A stretch of 64,000 nt of DNA, taken from contig UPYI01000004.1 in NCBI GenBank assembly GCA_900538555.1, positions 1 to 64,000 on the forward strand, given 5' to 3'. This stretch comes from an uncultured Porphyromonadaceae bacterium (GTDB taxonomy: Bacteria > Bacteroidota > Bacteroidia > Bacteroidales > Barnesiellaceae). A program made the translations under genes and the position numbers. Below are positions 57,467-64,000 of this stretch, in pieces. The notes under the pieces were generated by a model. That model did no database searches and was not told the DNA's origin. It worked only from the letters and a program-made list of their open reading frames with translations. Numbering within the stretch: the stretch's first letter is position 1; every line of letters starts with the position of its first letter.

Positions 57467-60400
57467 ATTTTTTCATTTTCAGTTTGGAAAGATTTGGATT
57501 TACTGCCGTTCATCATTCCGAAAACGATCGGAATAATAAACGCATTCAGCAAAGTCGAGGTCAGCAAACCGCCCAGAATCACTTTCGCCATCGGGCTTTG
57601 GATTTCATTTCCGGGCAGGTCGCCGCTTACCGCCAACGGTATCAGCGCCAGAGCCGACGAAATCGCTGTCATCAGAATCGGGTTCAGACGATCGAGCGAT
57701 CCCCGTACGATCACCTCTTTCAAAGGCACGGAAGGCTCTGTCTCGCGGATAAAGTTATAGTGAGAAATAAGCAGCATACCGTTACGGGTAGCGATTCCGA
57801 ACAGCGAAATGAAACCGATAATCGCCGGGATACTTACCTCTCCGGTAGTCAGGCGCAGGATGAACACACCGCCGATCAGTGCCAGCGGCAGATTCAGCAA
57901 CACGATTCCCGACTGCCCTGCGCTGCGGAACTCCATATAAAGCAACAGGAAGATAACGACAATCGAAAGCAACGATGCCAGCAACAGAATGCGCGATGCA
58001 GCCTGCTCGCTCTCGAACTGACCGCCGTATTCGATAAAGAACCCTTCGGGCAACGATACTTTCCGGTCGATCTCCTCCCGGATATCATCGACCACGCTCC
58101 GCAAGTCCCGGTCGCTCACATTCGCCGAAATCACGATTTTCCGTTTCACATTCTCCCGGTTGATCGTATTCGGGCCGGCAGCCGATACGACATCGGCAAC
58201 ATAACTCAACGGCACTTTCCCGGCATCGGTATCGATCATCAGTTCACGGATTTTCTCCGCCGAATCCCGGTCTTCGTCCTTCACCTTTACCGTCAGGTCG
58301 AACACCCGCCCGTTTTCGTACACCTGCGAAACCACTTCTCCTGCCAATGCCACATCGACAAACTCGACGAACTCAGGCAACGACAATCCGTATTTCGCCA
58401 ACATGTCGCGACGGGGTTTGATCTGCAATTGCGGACGTCCGATCTGTTGTTCCACATTCAGATCCACCACGCCTTCCACATCGCGGATAGCCTGTTTTAT
58501 CTCATTCCCGATCCGGAACATCCGGTTCAGGTCTTCACCATACAATTTAATGGCGATCTTCGCCTGCGTTCCCGAAAGCATCGCATCGATGCGGTGCGAA
58601 ATCGGTTGTCCGATCTCGATATTCACGCCCGACAGTGCCGACATCTTTTCGCGCATCTCCGCCACCACCTCCTCGTGCGAGCGGTCTTTCAATTCAAACG
58701 GAGCCTCTATTTCGGAGACATTCACGCCAAACGAATGTTCATCCAGTTCGGCACGTCCGGTTTTCCGCACCGTCGTGGTTATCTCGGGGATTTCGAGCAA
58801 CAGTTGTTCCACCCGACGTCCCATGCGGTCCGACTCCTCCAACGATATGCCGGGCAATGTGCTGACATTGATCGTAAACGACCCCTCGTTAAAAGAGGGC
58901 AGGAAGCTATGACCCAACGTAAAGAAAGTAGCGAGGGCAACGACAAACAAAGCGATCGTACCGCCTAATACCGACTTATGATGGCCCAATGCCCAAAGCA
59001 ATGCCCGACGGTAACCCCGTTTCAGGGTTCGTGCCAGCCACGGCTCTTTCGACAGCTCCTTTTCGGTACGGACATCATCCTTATCCGAATCCAACAGATA
59101 ACTGCACAAAACCGGTGTCAAGGTCAATGCCACCACCGTAGAAGCGAGCAATGCCACGATAAAGGCGATACCCAACGGCATCAGCATACGGCCCTCCATT
59201 CCCGACAGGAAAAACAACGGAACGAAGCTGACAATAATAATCAACGTAGAATTCAGAATCGGCATACGCACCTCTTTCGAGGCTTCGAACACCACCTGTC
59301 GCGTACTCTTCCGCTCCGCCTGCGGCAAACGCCGGTTCTCACGCAACCGTTTGTACACATTCTCCACATCCACAATCGCATCATCCACCAGCGAACCGAT
59401 AGCTATCGCCATACCGCCCAAGCTCATCGTATTGATTGTCAAGCCCATGAAATGAAGTGTCAGAATCGAGACCAGCAACGACAGCGGCAAAGCCACCAAC
59501 GATATGATCGTCGTGCGCAGATTCATCAGGAAGAAGAACAGCACGACCACCACGAATATAGCGCCTTCCAGCAACGATTTCTGGACATTCGAAATAGAAC
59601 TTTCGATAAAGCGCGACTGCCGGAACGAATCGGTGGAAATATGCACATCGGGAGGCAGGTTCTTTTGCAAATCATCTACCGATGCCAATATCTTGTCGGT
59701 CAGTTCCAGCGTACCCGTATTCGGCTGTTTGGTCACTGTCATCAGCACCGCGGCGGAAGCACGTTCCGAGGCGCATCCCAGCTTCGGGGCTTTATTGCCG
59801 ACCGTCACCCGCGCCACATCCGCCAACGTCACCGGATAGCCGTTCACCCGTTTGACGACCGCCTTCTCCATAGCCGCCGTATCGGTTGTGGAAACCACTC
59901 CGCGCACAATATATTCGTTGCCGTATTCATACAGCACACCGCCATTGGCATTCCGGTTCATATTGCGGGCGGTAGCCAGCACCTCATCGACCGTAATGCC
60001 GTAATGTTTCATCCGGGGCAGATCGAGCAACACCTGATACTCTTTCATCTCGCCGCCGATCACCGTCACCTGTGCGACTCCTCCCACCGACAGCAAGCGC
60101 GGACGGATCGTCCAGTCTGCCAACGTACGGAGTTCCTGCATCGAAGTGGAATCGGCTGTAAGACCCAAGATCATCACTTCGCCCAGTATGGACGATTGAG
60201 GTCCCATCGTCGGAGTTCCCACTCCTTCGGGCAACGACTCTCCGACCACCGCCAGCTTTTCCGACGTGATCTGGCGTGCCCGGTAAATATCCGTACCCCA
60301 ATCGAATTCGACCCACACGACCGAAAAACCGGTCGTAGACGACGAACGCACCCGGCGTACGCCGGTAGCCCCGTTCACCGCCGTTTCCACCGGGAAGGTT

Positions 60401-60594
60401 ACCAACCGCTCCACCTCTTCGGGTGCCATGCCCGGCGCTTCGGTCATCACCGTCACAGTAGGAGCATTCAAGTCGGGGAAAACATCCACCTCTATATTCA
60501 GGGAGGTATAAATGCCGGCGATCGTCAGCAATGCCGCAGCCAGCAACACCAGTACCCTGTTATTCAACGAATAACGTATAATCTTATTCAGCAT
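57463..60594 (-). CDS. Heavy-metal efflux RND pump (CzcA/CusA family)
   Basis: 1043 residues. N-terminal NKIIRYSLNNRVLVLLAAALL and DVFPDLNAPTVTVMTEAPGM are typical of the HME branch. Two membrane bundles; TM4 carries GSLVDDAIVDVENVYKRL with both relay Asp residues, unlike the drug-type pump at 3093-6299. It drives export of cations such as Co/Zn/Cd or Cu/Ag; the choice is not clear from sequence. It follows the His-rich adaptor gene by 14 nt and overlaps the channel gene. Confidence 0.92.
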   Translation of the reverse strand: MLNKIIRYSLNNRVLVLLAAALLTIAGIYTSLNIEVDVFPDLNAPTVTVMTEAPGMAPEEVERLVTFPVETAVNGATGVRRVRSSSTTGFSVVWVEFDWGTDIYRARQITSEKLAVVGESLPEGVGTPTMGPQSSILGEVMILGLTADSTSMQELRTLADWTIRPRLLSVGGVAQVTVIGGEMKEYQVLLDLPRMKHYGITVDEVLATARNMNRNANGGVLYEYGNEYIVRGVVSTTDTAAMEKAVVKRVNGYPVTLADVARVTVGNKAPKLGCASERASAAVLMTVTKQPNTGTLELTDKILASVDDLQKNLPPDVHISTDSFRQSRFIESSISNVQKSLLEGAIFVVVVLFFFLMNLRTTIISLVALPLSLLVSILTLHFMGLTINTMSLGGMAIAIGSLVDDAIVDVENVYKRLRENRRLPQAERKSTRQVVFEASKEVRMPILNSTLIIIVSFVPLFFLSGMEGRMLMPLGIAFIVALLASTVVALTLTPVLCSYLLDSDKDDVRTEKELSKEPWLARTLKRGYRRALLWALGHHKSVLGGTIALFVVALATFFTLGHSFLPSFNEGSFTINVSTLPGISLEESDRMGRRVEQLLLEIPEITTTVRKTGRAELDEHSFGVNVSEIEAPFELKDRSHEEVVAEMREKMSALSGVNIEIGQPISHRIDAMLSGTQAKIAIKLYGEDLNRMFRIGNEIKQAIRDVEGVVDLNVEQQIGRPQLQIKPRRDMLAKYGLSLPEFVEFVDVALAGEVVSQVYENGRVFDLTVKVKDEDRDSAEKIRELMIDTDAGKVPLSYVADVVSAAGPNTINRENVKRKIVISANVSDRDLRSVVDDIREEIDRKVSLPEGFFIEYGGQFESEQAASRILLLASLLSIVVIFLLLYMEFRSAGQSGIVLLNLPLALIGGVFILRLTTGEVSIPAIIGFISLFGIATRNGMLLISHYNFIRETEPSVPLKEVIVRGSLDRLNPILMTAISSALALIPLAVSGDLPGNEIQSPMAKVILGGLLTSTLLNAFIIPIVFGMMNGSKSKSFQTENEKI

Positions 60595-60608
60595 ACTATC
60601 TCCTCTGT

Positions 60609-61847
60609 TTAATGGTTGTGCGAATGCCCTTCGGGGATTACGCCGCTATTCGCCGCCAGCCGCACCTGATATACACCGCGAGTCACTACCTCATCGCCCG
60701 GCTTCACGCCCGACACGATCCGGACATTCTCACCGTCGGTCGCACCGATAGCCACCTCCTGCTTTTTATACACCTCTTCACCCTCTTTCAGATAGACAAA
60801 ATAGAGCCCCTGTTCTTCGGCCAATGCCGATTGCGGGACGATCAATACATTCTGCTCCGGGGAAGAGACCAGAAATACCTCGACATACGAACCGGAAACT
60901 AAATTCGCCCGGTTGTCGAATTCAAACGAAACCGGAACATAAAACGATCCGGCAGCCGAACGTCCATAGCCCAGCATCCGTCCGTTCATATCATCCAGCG
61001 AATAGACTTTCGCCTCATAAGGCATTTTGAATTTGGCGGTCACAATCGACGGGAGACGGTTCAGGTAACGCTCCGAAACCTCTGCCTGCAAACGCAGCCG
61101 GCTGTTCTTCGACAGTTGCACCAACGGCTGCCCCTCTGCCACATAATCACCTTCATTGACCAGAACCGATTTCACGAATCCGCCGATCGGGGCGGTCACA
61201 CGCATACCTTGTATGGAATCCCTGCCGATAGCCTCGTAAGCCATGCGGCTGTTCTTATATTCCTGCTCGATCTGGTCGAACTCTTTTTGCGAAATAATCC
61301 GGTCTTTTACCAATACCTCGGCACGTTCGTAATTGCGGCGGGCTACACCGTAGGCAATCCGTACCCGTTCCGAGCGGTCACCTTCCGACAGACTGCCGGC
61401 AGAAAGCGAAAGCATCGGCTGCCCGTTTTTCACAGCCATACCTTCTACCAGCGATTTGTTGCCGAACGAAACCACACCCGATACCGGTGCGACAACCGTC
61501 CGCTCGTCGCCCGACGCGTTCGACAACACGCCCGAGCACTTGATCACTTCATGAAAAGCCTCCGGACGAACGGTTTTCGTCGTCAGCCCGATGGCATCCG
61601 CCTCTTTCTTGTGCAGGATAATTTCGTCATCGCTATGCTTCTCCGACCGGGAAGCCCCGATATGTATATGACCGTGACTGTCGGCATGATGGTCGTGTCC
61701 TTCATGTTCGTGCGAATGATCGTGTTCATGCGCTTCCGTGTGTTCATGATGATGCTCCTCTCCCTCCGAATGCTCGTGATGATGAGCCGTACAGCCCGTA
61801 CCGATCCAGGCACAAGCCGCCAACAATAGAATAATATTTGTTTTCAT
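60609..61847 (-). CDS. Periplasmic adaptor of the metal efflux system with His-rich N-terminus (CzcB/CusB-like)
   Basis: 412 residues. Lipoprotein-type signal LLAACAWIGTGC (Cys near 19), then a remarkable His-rich stretch at ~22-62 (motifs HHHEHSEGEEHHHEH, HEHDHSHEHEGHDHH) that should bind metal ions. After it come a barrel-sandwich half (VVAPVSGVVSFGNKSL), a helical hairpin, RVTAPIGGFVKSVLVNEGDY and beta domains; the chain ends again in GHSHNH. It links the pump and the channel and may hand metal to the pump. First gene of the efflux trio. Confidence 0.92.
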   Translation of the reverse strand: MKTNIILLLAACAWIGTGCTAHHHEHSEGEEHHHEHTEAHEHDHSHEHEGHDHHADSHGHIHIGASRSEKHSDDEIILHKKEADAIGLTTKTVRPEAFHEVIKCSGVLSNASGDERTVVAPVSGVVSFGNKSLVEGMAVKNGQPMLSLSAGSLSEGDRSERVRIAYGVARRNYERAEVLVKDRIISQKEFDQIEQEYKNSRMAYEAIGRDSIQGMRVTAPIGGFVKSVLVNEGDYVAEGQPLVQLSKNSRLRLQAEVSERYLNRLPSIVTAKFKMPYEAKVYSLDDMNGRMLGYGRSAAGSFYVPVSFEFDNRANLVSGSYVEVFLVSSPEQNVLIVPQSALAEEQGLYFVYLKEGEEVYKKQEVAIGATDGENVRIVSGVKPGDEVVTRGVYQVRLAANSGVIPEGHSHNH

Positions 61848-62086
61848 TTCGATAGATTATTACAAGTTATTTTTGAACCGGCAACAGAATAGTTCCAAAC
61901 CGGTCGCGGCAAATTCCGTAGGATGCCGTCCCTTTCGGTTTGTCAGACCGACACCCCTTCTTTTCATACCGTATAAATAGGATAATACGGCAAATAACAT
62001 ACCCGATACGCTACCGTAGCAAGATCGCGAGCCGGCATAACCGACCCGTAGCCAAACTTCTTTGGAAAACGAAAAGGGATTCTCTA

Positions 62087-62503
62087 TTAAGCCACGAAAG
62101 GAGGGGCACGCAAAACGAGCGTGCGCAGAAACCGGAATGTGTAAAGCCGTTCGATATATACGTTTTCTTCGAAACGCAACACCGGCTGCAACAAATCCGG
62201 AGTGAAAATAACCCGGCACAACGAAAACACCGCCGGGAACATGTACCAAAATGATTTTGCGGAAGAGGTATCGATTTCGCTTACCCGCGACGGGCAATCG
62301 TCGCCCTCGCAACCATGGTCGCACCCGGGCGTACAAGGCGAGGGGGCATCGTGTGCATGAGAGGCGCAATCGTGGGAATCGTTTTCGAAAATCAACAGAC
62401 AAATCGCCCCGTCATCGCGATGATGATGCGGCAAGACCGTCGTTGCCAGCAATGTTATGCCGCACAACAACAATATGGCGATCTGTAATTTCCTAAACAA
62501 CAT
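62087..62503 (-). CDS. Small Cys/His-rich envelope protein upstream of the metal efflux genes (DUF6769-like)
   Basis: 138 residues from the ATG at 62503. N-terminal hydrophobic segment (~5-25, IAILLLCGITLLATTVL) followed by PHHHRDD, then a metal-ligand-rich loop with HDCASHAHDAPSPCTPGC and DHGCEGDDC, and an end reading LRAPPFVA. Such proteins precede CzcB/CusA-type genes in Bacteroidales; a role in metal sensing or binding is inference. The gap to the adaptor gene is 239 nt and holds nothing I can assign. Confidence 0.65.
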   Translation of the reverse strand: MLFRKLQIAILLLCGITLLATTVLPHHHRDDGAICLLIFENDSHDCASHAHDAPSPCTPGCDHGCEGDDCPSRVSEIDTSSAKSFWYMFPAVFSLCRVIFTPDLLQPVLRFEENVYIERLYTFRFLRTLVLRAPPFVA

Positions 62504-62527
62504 AATCTTCCGCTTACGATTCGAAAA

Positions 62528-62535
62528 CAAAAATA
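62528..62535 (-). promoter_or_regulatory. -7 element of the DUF6769-like/metal efflux region
   Basis: TATTTTTG on the minus strand, 24 nt before the ATG at 62503; supports that start over the longer frame. Confidence 0.6.
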
Positions 62536-62608
62536 AACAGTTTTCCCTGCAAGTCGGTTGCAATAGGATCGATCGGCACCCGATTTAAGACGATTTAACA
62601 ATACAGGG

Positions 62609-63055
62609 CTATTCCGAATCGTCCTCGAAGTCGAAATCGAAATCAAAGCCGTCGTCGTAAAATTCAGCTTCCGGATAGTCGCTCTCCGTAAACCGTTTCA
62701 AGTCTCTGCCGTCTTTTTTCGTCGGGCGTCCCAATCCTTTCTGACGTTTGACAAAACCGCCGATACGCACCATCTCCAACAATTCGTACTGCTCGGGCGG
62801 TGTGATATTCTCCAAATAACCGGGTACGAGTTTCGCGCCCATCCGGTTTTGCGCCAGCGCCAGAATACGGAACGAATAGGTAACCGGCGGCTTACGCACC
62901 TGAATCACATCGCCTACCTTCACCATACGCGACGGTTTTATCGTCACCCCGTCGATAGCGATACGCCCCTTTTTACAGGCGTCGGTGGCGATAGTCCGGG
63001 TCTTGAAAATGCGGGTAGCCCACATGAATTTATCGATTCTTACCTCGTCAGCCAT
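62609..63055 (-). CDS. S4-domain RNA-binding protein (Hsp15/HslR-like)
   Basis: 148 residues. The S4 fold is at the N-terminus (VRIDKFMWATRIFKTRTIAT, KKGRIAIDGVTIKPSRMVKVGD). A basic middle (KRQKGLGRPTKKDGRDLKRF) and a very acidic end (DDGFDFDFDFEDDSE) follow. Hsp15 binds stalled 50S subunits carrying peptidyl-tRNA; this fits its place 6 nt downstream of pth, whose enzyme clears peptidyl-tRNA. Same strand, one operon with pth and probably the L25 gene. Confidence 0.9.
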   Translation of the reverse strand: MADEVRIDKFMWATRIFKTRTIATDACKKGRIAIDGVTIKPSRMVKVGDVIQVRKPPVTYSFRILALAQNRMGAKLVPGYLENITPPEQYELLEMVRIGGFVKRQKGLGRPTKKDGRDLKRFTESDYPEAEFYDDGFDFDFDFEDDSE

Positions 63056-63061
63056 AAACGT

Positions 63062-63625
63062 CTACTTATTATTATATTGCGCCATCGTCGTATTCACCCC
63101 CGCAAGGCAGAAACTTTTTACGATCTCACCGGCACGTTCCAAACGTTCGGGGAGCAATTTCTCCTGCTCTTCGGGAAATTCGCCCAGCACATAATCCACT
63201 TGTCCGCCACGGGGAAAATCATTCCCCAGTCCGAAACGCAACCGGGCATACTTTTCAGTGCCCAACACATCGCGGATATTTTTCAATCCGTTATGTCCGG
63301 CATCACTGCCTCCGGGTTTCAGGCGCAGTGCCCCGAAAGGCAATGCCAGATCATCGACCACGACCAGCAGATTCTCCAACTCTATTTTCTCTTTTTGCAT
63401 CCAATAGCGCACGGCGTTGCCACTGAGGTTCATGTAGGTGGACGGTTTCAGCAGAACAAGTGTCCGCCCCTTTACCCGCAACTCGCAAACGGCTCCGTAA
63501 CGCCCGTCGGCAAAAACAAGATTGGACGCTTTTGCCAAAGCGTCCAATACTCTAAATCCTATGTTGTGCCGGGTATTCTCGTATTCACTTCCGATATTCC
63601 CCAGCCCTACAATCAAATACTTCAT
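63062..63625 (-). CDS. pth: Peptidyl-tRNA hydrolase
   Basis: 187 residues. Active-site residues are in place: Asn10 and His20 in GLGNIGSEYENTRHNIGF and the Asp in LLVVVDDLALPFG, followed by KPGGSDAGHNGLKNI. It frees tRNA from drop-off peptidyl-tRNA in the cytoplasm. It lies 23 nt after the L25/Ctc gene, a conserved arrangement. Confidence 0.96.
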   Translation of the reverse strand: MKYLIVGLGNIGSEYENTRHNIGFRVLDALAKASNLVFADGRYGAVCELRVKGRTLVLLKPSTYMNLSGNAVRYWMQKEKIELENLLVVVDDLALPFGALRLKPGGSDAGHNGLKNIRDVLGTEKYARLRFGLGNDFPRGGQVDYVLGEFPEEQEKLLPERLERAGEIVKSFCLAGVNTTMAQYNNK

Positions 63626-63648
63626 TCAAAAAAAGGATTGAATCCGAA

Positions 63649-64000
63649 TTATGCTTTTGCCTGAGCACCGCGAGCGGCACGAGTCAGATTAACGGCACAA
63701 ACCACCGCATTCTTGGCGTTCATCAGTTCAAGACCATCGTAGTGAAGATCGCCCACCTGCAATGTTTTGCCCAATCCGAGATTGTCGATATTCACAACCA
63801 GACGTTCGGGAATTACATTGTAAACAGCTTTCACTTTCAGTTTCTTCATCGACAGGCTCAATTTACCACCGGCACGAACACCTTCGGAGTGACCTTCGAG
63901 TTGAACCGGAACTTCCATAACAACCGGTTTGTTTTCGGTTACTTCCAAGAAGTCGATATGCAATATTTTGTCGCTTACCGGGTGGAACTGAATGTCTTTC
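63649..64000 (-). CDS. rplY: 50S ribosomal protein L25/general stress protein Ctc, C-terminal part (5' end outside window)
   Basis: The last ~117 residues are visible and the frame is open to the right edge. FHPVSDKILHIDFLEV, VQLEGHSEGVRAGGKLSL and PERLVVNIDNLGLGKTLQVGDL mark the TL5/Ctc-type C-terminal domain found in long L25 proteins. The N-terminal 5S rRNA-binding domain is outside the window. The Ala-rich end AARGAQAKA is typical. Followed by pth. Confidence 0.93.
   Translation of the reverse strand, partial: KDIQFHPVSDKILHIDFLEVTENKPVVMEVPVQLEGHSEGVRAGGKLSLSMKKLKVKAVYNVIPERLVVNIDNLGLGKTLQVGDLHYDGLELMNAKNAVVCAVNLTRAARGAQAKA

Noticed and set aside
57109..60612. Two long plus-strand frames of 619 and 544 codons
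   Set aside because: They are antisense to the metal efflux channel and pump genes; composition (H, R, Q rich) is that of a shadow frame in GC-moderate DNA.

Overview
This 64 kb window reads as chromosomal DNA of a member of the order Bacteroidales. The evidence is direct: promoters carry the Bacteroidetes -7 element TAnnTTTG, some with a TTTG/TTG -33 element 19-20 nt upstream. There is a hybrid two-component regulator of the HTCS type, a TonB receptor/BtuG-type cobalamin locus, GldH, C-terminal type IX secretion (T9SS) sorting domains, DUF3575, DUF3822 and DUF4492 proteins, and cydAB preceded by DUF4492. Intergenic DNA holds families of short dispersed repeats. I cannot fix the genus; T9SS sorting domains argue against Bacteroides itself and fit a Porphyromonas/Tannerella/Barnesiella-like relative (inference).

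Layout. 1-0.6 kb: end of a GH42-like beta-galactosidase. 0.7 kb: tRNA-Met(CAT) with promoter and terminator. 0.9-7.7 kb: an AraC-type regulator divergent from an AcrA-AcrB-TolC-like efflux operon. 7.8-16.6 kb: two tandem secreted pectate lyases with T9SS sorting domains, divergent from an HTCS sensor/regulator. 16.7-20.6 kb: a START-like protein, then LptF/G-type permease and ribBA. 20.8-25.1 kb: calcium-type P-ATPase and hisS. 25.2-31.2 kb: a three-gene operon (DUF3575 protein, OmpA-like/TPR protein, and an outer-membrane protein made of six tandem ~180-residue beta-barrel-like units). 31.4-32.1 kb: zinc metallopeptidase. 32.3-37.0 kb: cobalamin riboswitch followed by btuB, btuG-like and a T9SS-sorted surface protein. 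37.2-40.2 kb: DUF4492-cydA-cydB. 40.3-43.1 kb: YigZ, HAD phosphatase and a split LysO lysine exporter. 43.3-50.3 kb: DUF748 protein, gldH, ricT, rny, zapA and a coiled-coil partner. 50.5-56.1 kb: cardiolipin synthase, RecD-like helicase, a frameshifted regulator remnant, DUF3822, rsmD, GtrA. 56.3-62.5 kb: a heavy-metal efflux operon (DUF6769-like, CzcB/CusB, CzcA/CusA, CzcC/TolC). 62.6-64 kb: S4-domain protein, pth and the end of rplY/ctc.

Functional picture: a gut- or host-type anaerobe with pectin breakdown, corrinoid scavenging at the surface, high-affinity bd oxidase and two RND efflux systems. The most unusual items are the six-unit barrel protein with its operon partners, a palindrome-containing dispersed repeat that brings -7 promoter boxes to several genes, and a terminator-hairpin repeat family, two copies of which bracket the DUF748 gene in inverted orientation.
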